Shown piece after piece: positions 1 through 11,762 of a stretch of 64,000 bases of DNA. The stretch lies in contig CM037865.1 in the NCBI GenBank assembly GCA_021292105.1, positions 72,990,128-73,054,127 on the forward strand, given 5' to 3'. How positions within the stretch are numbered: the stretch's first letter is position 1; each line of letters starts with the position of its first letter. Below the pieces are notes generated by a model. That model was not told the origin of the DNA. It saw only the letters and a list, made by a program, of their open reading frames with translations, and did not search any database. The position numbers and the translations under genes were made by a program. Origin of the DNA: Anadara kagoshimensis. Taxonomy: Eukaryota > Mollusca > Bivalvia > Arcoida > Arcidae.

Positions 1-155
1 TTTTGCAATTCATATTACTCCATACTTGCTGCCTACTTCTAAAAGAAATACTTTACTGAGAGAGCTGATATACATATAAATGTGCATGTATATCCTTGTT
101 ACAATTAAGTAAAGAACATAGCTAAATCATCATTGTATTTGTTATGCTAGTCTTG

Positions 156-221
156 GTCTCCTTTGACAACATAATTTGTCTCCTTTGACAACATAATTTG
201 TCTCCTTTGACAACATAATTT
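156..221. repeat. 22-bp tandem repeat, three copies
   Basis: Three exact copies of a 22-bp unit beginning gtctcctttgacaac, in the intron before the first visible SRRM1 exon. Confidence 0.9.
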
Positions 222-466
222 CAGTAACATGAAAATATCAGTTTAGAACTATGATTTCATCAGTATTGATCTGTTGTACTTTGATGTCATTAATTTTACA
301 GAAAAAAAGTTGACATACAATTAAACCAAGGTCATATCGGAAAGGTCAATGTCATGTGAAAAAATTAAACCTTTGTAGGTATTGGCAGCGGTGGGAATTT
401 GGCTCTCAAGAGAAGTTCTAGTTTTTTTTGTTTGCAATGTTTAATGTAACTTCCTTGTATTTTTAG

Positions 467-572
467 GACCCAGAAGAAGAACTCCGTTTCACATGAGAAG
501 GGGTGGATATGATCCTAGGGATAGAAGAAGATTCTCTCCTCCCATGAGAAGAGGTGGATATGATCCTAGACG
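467..572 (+). CDS. SRRM1: SRRM1-like exon a
   Basis: Exon of 106 bp bounded by ttttag and gtaagt. It starts two bases into a codon and encodes an Arg-rich segment with two copies of MRRGGYDPR. It ends with CG, completed by A in the next exon. Confidence 0.75.
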
Positions 573-3500
573 GTAAGTAATATTAATACAAATAGATTTT
601 AAAATGTCTTATGTGATGTTATAATTCAAGCTCAGTATCATATAAAAATTAAAGTTTGAAATGAAAACTTCTTTATTGAAAGTATATGTTGTATATTTAC
701 AAATTAAGTGGTTTATGAGTTTTGGTGACAAGGGTCTTTGACATACAGGTGAATGGTTTTACCAGCCAATTTACAGGAAAGTTTTAGTGTGTTTTAGTGT
801 GTTACAATGTAGTATATCTGTTATAATGGCAGTTGTATAGTTGTACTTCTTAATTATTATTTATTGACGTAATAAAATTGTTTTGTTTTACAGACGGTTT
901 TCTCCTGGAAGATGGAGAAGTCCTCCACAACGATTTTGGCGATCTCCTCCAAGATTTTCACCACCTAGAAGGCGCTTCAGATCACCGTCTCCAATGAGGT
1001 ATTGTATCAATTTCTGTTGCTAAAATTGTATTAAAATCCCCTATGGGTCATAAACCATTTATATTTATTTCTGGTTTTGAGTTTTGAGATCTGAAGCAGT
1101 GTCTTTACATCTGGAAATTGATTGAATGGAGTTTTAGGCCCCTTTTAAAGAATATTTCACTTATATTGAGAGGTTACCAACTATAGGTGAAGTGGTAGAA
1201 ATGTTTACCTTTGAAGTGTGCTCAGGGCAATGTGCAGGGAGGGTTCTTTATCATGACAGGTCTGTTCCGAAGGACTCTGTGACTTTCATTTTTAAATACT
1301 GAGTGCTTAGCGAAAGAACAACCATTACCTATTTTCAAGTCTTGGTCAGACCCAGTAGGGTTCAAACCCACTACTTTCCATATATGGAGCGAGCACTCTA
1401 CTAACCAAGCTATATTAGTGGTTCTCTTGATAATTGGGTGCTATTTGTTCTGTTACACAGAAACAGAATTAAATTTAGTTGTTCACGAAATATGAGGATG
1501 AATTGTTGCACTGAAACAACACTTAGAACTTGCAACGAGTGCATTCTAGTATCATTGTTTTCAGTTTTCAATTACTGTAAGAATGAATTAAGCAAGAATT
1601 CATCTACCTCTTTTCAAGACCCATCAGTCTGTATAAAAACAAGCTATCTTTATTATGTGTGTATTCCAGTTTTATTCGGTATTAAGATATTTTGGTTTTA
1701 TTGTCAGGGGTCCAGATAAAATGAGAAGAATGGGAAGATCCAGGTCAAGGTCATTCTCACCAGGTCCACACAGACAGAGAGGTGGTAGTCCTATAGATCG
1801 TAGAAGGATGTCTAGACCATCTCAATCTCCCCCGTATAATAGAAGAAGACAACAGCCATCAATGTCACCACCCAGAAAGAGAAGAATATCTAGATCATCC
1901 CAGTCACCCCCTTACAATAGACGACAACAACAACCATCAGTATCTCCTCAAGGAAGAAGACCCCAATTATCAGGTTCACCACCACCACCACCACCTCCTG
2001 AGAGACGAAGAAATGAACCATCCATGTCACCCCCACCCAGGGGAAGAAGGCCCCCTTCAGGGTCACCTTCACCTGTTAGAAGAAGAAAACCACCATCTGA
2101 GTCACCACCACCACCTCAAAGGAGAAGAAATATGGAAGATTCTCCTTCTCCATCCAGTAGAAGAATGCCATCTGAATCTCCACCCCCTAAAAAAAGGGGA
2201 CAGTCTCCTGAGGTTAGAAGGCGTCAGAGATCACCTGGGTCCCCTGTAAGAAGGAAAAAACAAACATCAGTTTCACCTGCTCCAAAATTAAAGCGAGGAG
2301 ATTCACCGCCAACAAGGAAGCAGCAGTCACCTCCCAGAAGGAAGAAAGCCCATTCTTCATCTGCTGATGAATCTGATTCTCCATCTCCTCCACCAAAACA
2401 AAGAGGTAGATCAGTGTCTAAATCACCGCCACTAAGAAGAAGGGGGAAATCTGAATCTGAGTCTCCTCCTCATGTAAAGAAACGTTCATCTGCACCAGCA
2501 AATGATGCAGAAGTTTCAAGATCCCCAGCTAGTAGAAAGAAAAAAGGACCCACAAGACCATCACCTCAGCAGAGAAGAAAACGCAGTCCATCAGGATCCC
2601 CTCCTCCCCTGAAAAGAAAACCAGCAAAGCCTGCTTCAGGTTCATCAGAGGAAGAATCTTCTGATTCATCTGATGAAGTGGAATCACCAGAACCAAAAAG
2701 AAAAGCACAATCACCTGTACCATCTAGAGAAAGGGCACGGCAACCTCCACAGCAGAGAAGACAAGATACATCTGGAGACAGGTCTTCAGCATCTCCAAAA
2801 AGACGTGATTCGTCACCTATGCAGAGAAGAGAAAGGTCTATCTCTCCTAGAGGAAAGAGATCACAAGACAGAGGTTCACCAAGAAGACAGAGAAGAAAAA
2901 TCTCCTGTTCCTTCTGTGTCCCCTACAAGACGTCAAAGTGGATCTCAAATGAGAAGGCAGGCAAGCCCTTCATCACCACCACAAAGGCGTCGTAGATCTC
3001 CAGAGTTTTTCACCTCCTCAAAAAAGGGGCCGTTCTCCTGTTCAATCATCACCACCCAAAGAAGGAGATCGCCCAATTATGGTAGAGAAAGAGAGGACCG
3101 AAGACCTGCCTCTAGAGAGCAAAGGTCTCCCATGCAAAAAGGTGGTCAATCACCACCAAGAAAACAGAGGGAGAGATCTCGCAGTGGGTCCTGGTCTCCC
3201 CAACAACAAAGAGCCAAAAGACCAAGAGATTCTTCACCAAAAAACAGGCCTCAAGAAAGTTATCCAATTCACCTAGACCAGTGTCGCCATCAGCTCGAAA
3301 ACGCAATAGAGGTTCAACCAGTCCTGAAAATATACCGGTTTATAAAAGAGTAAAATCATCTAGTCCAGAACTCGGAAAAGAGAGAGATCTGAGGATGGAG
3401 GATCCATTAGAACTGTAATGATGAAAAAAGAAAATGAAAGAAAGCTTAAAGATGAAAGTGCCGATTCTGCTGATGAAGAAAGTGATTTAAAAAAGAAAGT

Positions 3501-4731
3501 GAAAAATGTTGAATCTGGCAGTGATTCAGAGGTAAGACATTACTGCACATCTCCTTCAATTTTGTACAAAACTATTTTACTGCATGAGATGTTTGCCATA
3601 ACCAATTTGTGATAAATTTACCTGACAGTGACCTTTTATAAAATTTTATTTTGGTGCACGCACAATGCTGGCATATTCTGGAAAATTTGTTATAATTTTT
3701 TTGAGTAGTATTTGAATTTGTCTTTGGAAGCAATATGTTATCAAATATAATGTAATTTATGTGTTACTAGTATGTCCTTAGAAGACTGTAGATACTGCTT
3801 TGAATGTCATATTTCTGTTTATGTTTAAAAACCTATGGATTATAGAAAAATACATTATTTTGATTTTCAGTATCAAACTGTTTAGCAGAAAATTCTGACA
3901 GCTTCCAATGTTTGTATTCTGAATTTGTTCATCATTTTTTTACACTGGGAAATAAACTTTTTTATGTTAATGCACTTTCAGGGTCACACCATTAAATAAA
4001 GTTCTTGTTTTAGACTTTATAGGTACTTACCCACAGTACATTTGTAAAAACTTAGAAAGTTGGAATATGTTTTCATGGTACAAAGTAATAATTCAGTTAA
4101 GTTTTCTAAATAATGTATCAGAAAATGGTTTATATTTTTAGGGTTCAGAATCTGATCCTGCTAATAAAAAGAAAAAGAAAAAGGAAAAGAAAGAGAAGAA
4201 AAAACACAAGAAGCACAAGAAACATAAACACAAACATAAAAAGGTGAAGGAAGAGGTATGAAACATAAACACAAACTTAAAATGAAAAAAAGGATAAGAA
4301 ACAAACTTAACACAAAGAGGCTAAAGATGAGATAAGCAAAAACACAAACATAGAGAGCTTAAAGAAGAGATAAACAGCAGGCTATCTAATGGTTAAAGAA
4401 AATTAGTGTACATATTATTATTATTATAAATACCCGGTACTGCTATAATGTTGTAAACTTTTTTAAAGGACAATTTTTGCAGGTCAGCTACATTGTACTT
4501 CTGAATTGTTAAAAAATCTAAACCAATATCCTTTGTGTTAAAGGTTAATTACCATCAGTATAGCAGTATCAGTATTTCTCAGTCCCATTCTTCAGCCATA
4601 TTTTAGTTATTGTTTCTGTCCTGTAGGGTTCTGATAGTGGTGATGCAGCAGGTGAAGAACTAGAAAGAAAACTTCGAGAGAAAGCCTTACAGTCCATGAA
4701 CAACAAAGCAAAAAGTGGTGATAGTACCTGA
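467..4731 (+). CDS. SRRM1: SRRM1-like serine/arginine repetitive matrix protein, 3' part of gene (5 exons)
   Basis: Nuclear splicing coactivator of the SRm160 type, which bridges SR proteins and snRNPs on pre-mRNA. Joined exons: 467-572, 894-998, 1708-3531, 4142-4255, 4627-4731, all with AG/GT borders and matching phases. The product is dominated by RRxSxSPxxRR repeats with poly-Pro runs, then an acidic/Ser segment, a Lys/His-rich block (exon 4142-4255), and a C-terminus reading ELERKLREKAL, which resembles the conserved end of vertebrate SRRM1 (DLEKHLREKALRSM, recalled from knowledge). The PWI domain expected at the N-terminus is not in the window, so the gene is 5'-partial. The exon 1708-3531 holds five apparent single-base indels between 2896 and 3373, so the frame is broken as given. 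Another SR-rich nuclear protein is possible, but the C-terminal motif favours SRRM1. Confidence 0.75.
894..998 (+). CDS. SRRM1: SRRM1-like exon b
   Basis: Exon of 105 bp between tttacag and gtattg. Reads RFSPGRWRSPPQRFW and further RS/SP motifs in the phase set by the previous exon; ends with AG, completed by G at 1708. Confidence 0.75.
1150..1425 (-). mobile_element. tRNA-derived SINE, family 1
   Basis: Reads on the minus strand from a tRNA-like head with a B-box-like ggttcaaaccc on the plus strand near 1360 to a tail aatatttcacttatat at 1150. The same body recurs at 7364-7605, 26032-26195, 41505-41705 and 44312-44635. It sits in the SRRM1 intron before the large exon. Confidence 0.75.
1708..3531 (+). 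CDS. SRRM1: SRRM1-like large RS/SP-repeat exon, frame broken near its end
   Basis: Exon of 1,824 bp between ttgtcag and gtaaga. From 1709 to about 2899 it is one open frame of RS/SP repeats (RRxxSxSPPP). After that the RS/SP sense continues only if the frame is changed five times (about 2896-2900, 3006-3010, 3058-3062, 3239-3244, 3369-3373), each a one-base gain or loss, mostly in A or T runs. The final part returns to a clean acidic/Lys frame (ENERKLKDESADSADEESD) up to the donor. The pattern looks like sequence error or very recent decay. Open reading begins before the acceptor, so an ATG at 1655 is not taken as the start. Confidence 0.7.
4142..4255 (+). CDS. SRRM1: SRRM1-like Lys/His-rich exon
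   Basis: Exon of 114 bp (38 codons, phase 0 at both ends) bounded by tttttag and gtatga. Encodes a run of KKKKK and KKHKKHKHKH type, comparable with the basic block before the C-terminus of SRRM1. Confidence 0.75.
4256..4376 (+). repeat. Decayed tandem copy of the Lys/His exon inside the following intron
   Basis: Directly after the donor at 4256 the intron reads like the exon just passed: aacataaacacaaac, then aaacaaacttaacac and aaaacacaaacatagag, with aaagaagagat matching the exon end. In-frame stops and indels show that it is no longer coding. It may also be chance A-richness, but the shared cataaacacaaac words argue for duplication. Confidence 0.5.
4627..4731 (+). CDS. SRRM1: SRRM1-like terminal coding exon
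   Basis: Starts after ctgtag, 34 codons then TGA at 4729-4731, with further stops just behind. Encodes an acidic stretch followed by ELERKLREKALQSM and a short hydrophilic tail; this C-terminal motif is the main support for the SRRM1 name. Confidence 0.8.
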   Translation, partial: GSDSGDAAGEELERKLREKALQSMNNKAKSGDST

Positions 4732-5344
4732 TAATGATGATGATTAATATCTATGCAGTATTGTTGGTGTGTGTGCGTTATAACCTAAACTTGTATTGTT
4801 ACGATACTTCAAGTTTAACTTGATATCATGTAAAACGTGAATCAGTGCTTAAGTGTAGAATACTTGACAGATGACCTGAGTGTGAATGAGGCAGTAAAGT
4901 TTATCTGTTTACGAGTAACCTAGCAACTGATATTTGTTTATCATCTTTTAAACCTTGTATATGTATGTACATCTGTTGACACACATTTAGACAAGGACAT
5001 GCTATTGGTTGTTGTTATTGCTTGATCATGGAAAAAGAAATTACAGAAAACATTGTTGCCAAGAAAAATATGTTGTGCAATCTTAAAAGTTTATACATGT
5101 GGAGTTTTGTTTATGTTTAATACTACATGTATGTCATCATCATTATTGAAAAAAATTAATCTGATAAAGATGTAAGAATTTTAAGTAATTAACATTATGA
5201 AAAGGTTTGTAATTTAAATGATACTAATATTGCATTTAACTTTATGGTATGTGTTAACAGTGTTGCATTGTTAGAGTAAAATATAATAACAGTCTAAGAA
5301 AAGTCTGGTGTCAATCCATGCCTTTATAGGACTGAAACCTTAGT

Positions 5345-5510
5345 AATACCAGAGCCTTTAGTTGCATAGTGGTCTAAACACAGGCTTACAAATCACAGCC
5401 CCTTCTCACCTCCTAGGTCTGAATGGAGTAGATTCTAGTGTGAGAGTTAGTTTGCTTGCTGAAGGCTTTTGGTTATCTTGGCACTCCACCATTCCAGAAC
5501 TGAACCATAA
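5345..5510 (+). mobile_element. SINE-like element, family 2
   Basis: Head with gtggtctaaacacag and body ttgcttgctgaaggc followed by actccaccattcc. The reverse complement of this body appears at 8795-9003, and weaker copies at 21601-21770 and 43640-43830. Confidence 0.6.
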
Positions 5511-6469
5511 ATATGTATAAATCAGATATTGTTAAAGTGGGGGACTGGGACATCATTACTCGAGTCCACTTTTAGTGGAACTGTTTGTCTATAGTACTGA
5601 TGATCTTTGGTGTCATTATCAGATTTTCCCTACAATGTCTATCTGATTAATTTAATTCATTTAACCTAATTACTGTACGTCTGATTTGTTAAACTGTTTT
5701 TATATAAAACTGATCTAGAATTTGATGTGCTGTTCCTTGCATTATTAACCAACCTTGAAAGAAACTGTTAAGAATTACAACTTTCCTATTTAAAATGGGA
5801 AAACTGCTAATGTTTGTTGTTGAGTATTGGACTAGAATAGATTGTCCTGAAAGGATTTTTACAAGTCACTGTGAAATATATAGGCCAAAACAAATGATAT
5901 ATAGAGTATAATTATGTTAAATTAAAACCATATAAGGCCAGGGATATCCTGTTTTTTTCAAACTAAGGTTTAAAAAGGTAGTTTTGAATTTTGGGTGGTA
6001 CTATATGCATGTTGAAGGGAAAGTTGATAATACAACATGTAGTTTAAATAATATATATATTATATGCTAGTTTGCATAAATTTACATTAATTGGGCACCT
6101 GCTTATAGCTGTTTAGTCCTGAGTGTTCTCACTGTTACCATTAAATATCCTGTAGTTTTCAATAACATGTTGATAAATTTTTCTTTAAATTAATTGAGAT
6201 TTATATAAATTTTTTGGCAAATTTTTATTTCTTAACTTTTATGTTAACTAGATTGAAACTGGAACTTGCTATTTTTTTCTGGGACTAAAATTAATTAACT
6301 TAAAGGAAGTTAGTGGTAGGTTTAATTTACCTGTAATTTGAATAATTTTTATCTGACAGCATATTTTTAATCATTATTATTATTAACTTATGAGCAAATT
6401 ACATATAAATATATATAGTGTTCATTTTTCAGAAGGGTTCATTAATTCTATAATGAACACTGTATGTAA

Positions 6470-6660
6470 TTGGCTGATCGCCGGCCACGCCCAGAATGTT
6501 CAGACAAAGGCCCAGCATGCTTGAATTGCACACAAAAAGAATGAAAACTTGGCCTGAATTGTGCCATTTAATGACGTCATTGACACTAGAACGTCATTAG
6601 TTTCTGTGACGCTGCTTTGGTACCGTGATGGCCACCAGTGTCGGAACATAAAGACTTAGC
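6470..6660. promoter_or_regulatory. GC-richer patch with CRE and CCAAT-like motifs
   Basis: Within AT-rich DNA this stretch carries attggctg (CCAAT-like), gccggccacgccc, a full palindromic TGACGTCA at 6572-6579 and a second aacgtca soon after. Motif content only; no transcript can be assigned to it. Confidence 0.25.
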
Positions 6661-6832
6661 TGGCAATATGTCAATTTATGAGTAAAATGACTTATATACC
6701 TTTACTAACCGTTACTGGCAGCTTGATTTAATTATTATCTTAGCCATGAATACTTGTTTGTACACCTATCACACTTATAATGTAACATCTTTGATATAAC
6801 ATCATTGTGTTAATGTAACATCTTTTTTGATA

Positions 6833-7043
6833 TACTGTAAACCTATTTAATTTTGAGTGTATTTATTTCCGTGGTAAAAAAAAATTTAGACACATCTGCG
6901 TAGTTAATTTTTTGAGGTTTTTAATATGCACTATAACACAATAAGCAAATATAATTTTCGCTAGATATTATTTTTCGCGCAAAACACACAACCGTGAAAT
7001 AAGCAAAAATTAATACATCGCGAAAATAAATAGGTTTACAGTA
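6833..7043. mobile_element. MITE with TACTGTAAACC termini
   Basis: A 211-bp element with inverted ends TACTGTAAACCTATTT at the left and the complement at the right, flanked by TA. A near copy is at 52096-52307 and related ones are at 19508-19723 and 41944-42984. Confidence 0.8.
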
Positions 7044-7363
7044 ACATCTTTGTGTTAATGTCACATCTTTGTTTCGAAATTGGAAAATTTATTTGTTGTG
7101 GCCCAGTACACTTTAAACCATTATGTCATCATTATATATAAGAGAAATGAATGCTTACATCTGTGTGTTAATTCATGTTTTATATTTAATGTCGGATAGA
7201 TTGTGTTTTTTGTTACCGGTATTGATGGAGTGTAATTACATACTCTCATTAATAATAAATTGACTAATATAGCTGAAAATTGTCTTCTGATTTTATTTTT
7301 TATTAGGGATAACAAATTTCCGAATAATGAGTTGAGTTGAGTAATGGTGTTTAACATCCCAGT

Positions 7364-7605
7364 CAAGAATATTTCACTTATATCAAGACTTCACCAGCTA
7401 AAGGCGAAGGTGCAGAAATTTTGCCTGTGAGGTGTGCTGATGACGGTATACACCAGGGTTTCTATCGTGCCAAGCCTACCGTGACATGGGACCTCTTTAT
7501 TTTAAATTCTCATTCCTAAGAACTGACTTTTATTTATCAATTCCGAGTGCTTGGCAAAAGAACAGTCGCTATCCATTTTTATGTCTTGGGTCAGACCCGG
7601 TCGGG
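7364..7605 (-). mobile_element. tRNA-derived SINE, family 1, head lost
   Basis: Starts with caagaatatttcactta and runs through the family body to a truncated head at gggtcagacccgg. Part of the same family as 1150-1425. Confidence 0.7.
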
Positions 7606-8794
7606 GGATCCAAATAACGATGTAGAATGCTTTATCAATAGTACCTACAATCTTCTATTTTTGTATGTTGAAGCTAATATGGGGTGGTATGATATAAGAA
7701 AACTCTTGTTCTTTGTTTAGAAGGGCTAATATTACACATGTGGCGATTGTAGCTAGCTAAACAGGAGGTGCTTACCCTTCCAGAGCACCCGCCTCAACTT
7801 CTGTGGTTAAAGTTCACGTTTAATCTAATTTGCCAGCATCAAAGTTTTTACTTTGCTCTCGAGTTGTGGTTTAGACATGGATTGGTATAATTGTTATTTG
7901 CTATTCTCTCGCTAATTAATTGGTACTTAAGAATGAGAAATATGTATGCTGCAGATAAGAACTGGAAACATTCAACTTCTATGTCATTGGATTCAGACTC
8001 TGACTTAAATTTTTGTGATTTCACCTGTATTTGGTGATGTCATATGATTAAATCCATTATTCTGTTTTATGTGCCTTTACACTGGGCGGATTGTATGTGT
8101 ACTGGTTCACTGTAATTGGAGAACTATTGACAAGCATTCAGAATTAAGAAATAAAAGTTAATGGGTTATCCAAGTGAGACAGAAACTACTGAGAGATAGT
8201 TTTATATTGAACACTCGCTGCATCGCAAAGGTATAACTTGTTATTAAGTCATCGTATTCACTCGTTGTGACCTATAGCCATCACCTTTTTTCTGTCACTG
8301 TGTTATGCGTCAACTTTTCATATTTAAATTTTTTGTTCTAAAGCTGTGTGGCAAAATTTGATGAAACTTGTTATCTGTCGTGCCTGAGTAAAGGCCCTTT
8401 AGACTTGCATGAATGAAGGGGTTTATCATTTAACCGTTATGTCCACCTGGATTCAATAAAGGGCAACAGCAAAAAATATATGTTGGACACAAGTTATTTC
8501 ATATCTAGATTTCTTATTAAATGTTCTTTTGAAATTGCACAAATCTTAGCCATGGGTCAGGGTCACATATGCATGAGAATACTGAATTGGTTATTTATCT
8601 GGATAACTACAAACTTTTTGTATAGGCATGTATATTAGAATATTGTATAAATGTCTGCCGGGGTTAACTATTTCCCAAAGTAAAAGCCTTTAGCAATGAA
8701 CATTCATGTTAAATTTTGTTGAATTAAAACTCCGTTTCTGGAGAAGTTTAAACTGTAAAAGTTTACTGTGAATGCCTAACAACAGTCATTTTTG

Positions 8795-9003
8795 TGCCCC
8801 AGTCAAGAATTTTTCACTAACATTGAGACAGCTCAGGAATGGTGGAGGGAACTGGAGTTCACAGAGAAAACCACCAGCCTTTGGCAAGCTAACAGACAAA
8901 CTCTCTTACACTAGGATCTACCTTAAGTGGGATTCAAACTTGATCCATACGTGTTGTGATCTGCAAGTGCATCATTTGGACCACTTAGCCACCGAGGCCC
9001 CTT
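8795..9003 (-). mobile_element. SINE-like element, family 2
   Basis: Minus-strand copy. The plus strand shows the tail gtcaagaatttttcac at the left and a tRNA-like head (gggattcaaac, then ccacttagccaccg) at the right. An open frame across it is incidental. Confidence 0.65.
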
Positions 9004-9334
9004 CAGACAAATAATGGTCACTATATAAATAGTCAATATAGACATCATTACTGTATTGGAAATAATTGAAATATAGCCAACACCATGTTCTGGTTTAGTC
9101 CATCAACCTCCCATAATTAAATGTTCTTTTCATTTCATATGTGATGTGTAGTAGGTTTACACAGGAGATGCCTGTCCTTCTCGAGCACCTAGTTTAAAAC
9201 TTAAGTTGCCAGTTTTCACAGTTTATACTTTGCATTTGGGATTGTTATTTAGACATAGATTTGTATCTTTGCATTTGACAGTTCAAATTTGATACATGTA
9301 TATAAAAAGTATACATAGAGCCATTTGACATGTT

Positions 9335-9830
9335 TAACAGGCGTTTAGGTCATCTGAGCCTTCAGGTGACCTATAGTGACCGTTGTTGTCTGTGTGAAGT
9401 GTGCGTCATAAACAGTTACACATTTTTAGCTTCTCCAGAATCAGTAAGCCATTGATAGTAAAACTTGATATGGATGTTCCTTGGGCAAAGCTCTTTAAAG
9501 TTTGTGAAATTGGTTGACCTTGACCTACAATCAAGGTCACTTTGACCTAGAGTTACAAACCTTTAAACATTTTGTCATGTACCAAAGCAAATATGAGCTT
9601 GAAACTTCATATTTAGCATCAGGACAAAAAGGTCTACCAAGTTTGCGAAGTTGGTTGACCTACATTCAAGGTCACAGTGACTGAAAGTAGTAAAACCTAA
9701 AAACATCCTGTTTGTCATGAACTAAAAGGCCAGAATGCTTGAAACTTAATATATAGCATCAGAACATGAAGCTCTACCAAGTTTGTGAAGCTGATTGACC
9801 TTGACCTACATTGTTTCTTGGTATTTTGAG
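9335..9830. repeat. Dispersed repeat with degenerate internal tandem units
   Basis: Begins ggtcatctgagcctt and contains degenerate units of roughly 170 bp, each with ggttgacc, tcaaggtcac and a gcttgaaact stretch. Ends near tgtccccaggactcc. Looks like a non-coding dispersed repeat. Confidence 0.5.
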
Positions 9831-10540
9831 CGAAGTATGTCCCCAGGACTCCCTGTGGTCGGTACCAATATGATTTGCCTTGGTACTATTCAAGGCCTAG
9901 GGTACTGAGTGAATACAAACCAAGTTTGTAAATAGATTAGAAATCATGAGTGGCTAGTCTTAATCTGGTTATAAAATATCTATGTCAGAAAACTACGCTC
10001 TGAATCACTTTATCACTCTGAAAAAAATTAAAATACAAAGGCATAATATTTACACAAGATTGTCTTTATTTTAAGAAAAAAAATTATAAGAATGTGCTTG
10101 GTATATTCTACTGTTACTACAATATTGACAATTTTACTTGCTATTGAAAATGTTTGGCACTTCAAATTTTCTATCAATACAATAGATTTTTTACACTAAC
10201 ACAATACATAAAGAAATTTTGCATTGAAGTTTATGTAATGCAAATGTAAGGAATAAACTTGACAGGGATGGAAAAATCAATTTAATTTAAACATGAAGAT
10301 TGAGTCATTATATATCATATCTATATCAACAGGGTTCCACCTGATATGTGCTATTTAATCATGATTGGTGCATGCCTATTCTCCATTGTTTATAGCAAAT
10401 GTTCCCTTCAATGTGTCATCATTTTATGAAGAAATATAAATTTATGAAATTGAAAACTTATTAAAATAATGTCTCACAAATAAAAGGGAAATCAAATGGT
10501 ACATGGGTCAAATCCATAATCTAGATTTAAATGTTAATCA

Positions 10541-10790
10541 AATCATCACTGACATACCAGGCTCCAGATTTACAATGATTTCTTAACTAAGATTTTCCTT
10601 AACTTAACTTTAACTAATCTTAGCAATATTTTTCAGTATTATAGATAAAAGAATTGACAAATCTAGAGACTTCACAAGTAAAATCTGATCTTCAGAATGA
10701 CACCTTAAATTCCTGAATAGCTTTAACATGTTTAAGCTCATCAAAATTATTCCGATTTAGAATTTGTTAGATTTAAGTTAAGGAATGATT
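10541..10790. mobile_element. MITE-like repeat, ttcttaactaagattttcc family
   Basis: About 250 bp with inverted ends (tacaatgatttcttaactaag at the left against gttaaggaatgatt at the right). Two side-by-side relatives are at 26283-26801. Confidence 0.55.
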
Positions 10791-11668
10791 ATGGTCAGTA
10801 CTGACACTTAATAGCAACATGAGTGATCATACTGCATACAAAGTGCTTCATTTACCAATAAAAAGTGTTAATATAATAGTAGGTTGCTCATGATCTGATG
10901 ACAAACTATACAGCAACTGTATTTTAATATTAGGGTAGTTGTAATGAATAAAGTGTGGGCCGGCATGATTATACACATGAGAAAATACGCTACAAATATC
11001 TATATTGTCTGTGTTTATAAATACTGTGTCATCAGATCCTGAATGACATGTAATGTCATCATGATCATCATACAAAATACATCTGTAAAAGTCAGTCAGT
11101 GATATTGTGGCAGAGTGGTGGTATTAATACCATGTTATTGTATGTGTATATTCACATCTTCATGCATTCATTTCAAACTACCTTTATATATGATCCATAT
11201 TTACATTATATAGACTCTTCCATGTTTACAAACACTCTGACAGGCTATACTAATTGTTTAATGATTTTAACGATCTATATAAGTGATGATAAAGCAGCTG
11301 AGCAAAATGAATAGTTTGAATTTTAACATTGCAAACTCGAAATTTTGATGATTCATAGGTGGCTGATAAAGTAACTGAGCAAAAGAGTTAGGTGGAAATA
11401 TAAACACTGCTAAACCGTCTAAATGTAATTAAAAATATATATAAAATCACCAACATATGGAATGATATTAATCAACTTTTTGACAAATTAAAATCTAAAT
11501 TATCAGTGATAACATGTCAATGATTCATCTTCAAAAATATATCTCAAACATTTTCACATGATTTAATATTTAATAAAGCAGCACAATAACATTACAAAAT
11601 AAGGAACACCATGGTCCACAAAGCTTAATTAAAGTTCATCATTGATTAAAACATCAGCAAACCAGAAA

Positions 11669-11762
11669 AATTGTAAACAATTTAACAGTGATACAAGCCA
11701 CTCAAGAGTCAGAAAAAATTGTAAACTTAACAGTGATACAAGCCACTCAGAGTCAGAAAAGT
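11669..11762. repeat. Short direct duplication
   Basis: Two adjacent copies of a unit with ttgtaaac, ttaacagtgatacaagcc and actc, agtcagaaaa. Confidence 0.7.

Noticed and set aside
1438..1719. Plus-strand frame and ATG at 1655 as an SRRM1 start
   Set aside because: This is intron sequence; the acceptor at 1707 joins in phase to the upstream exons 467-572 and 894-998.
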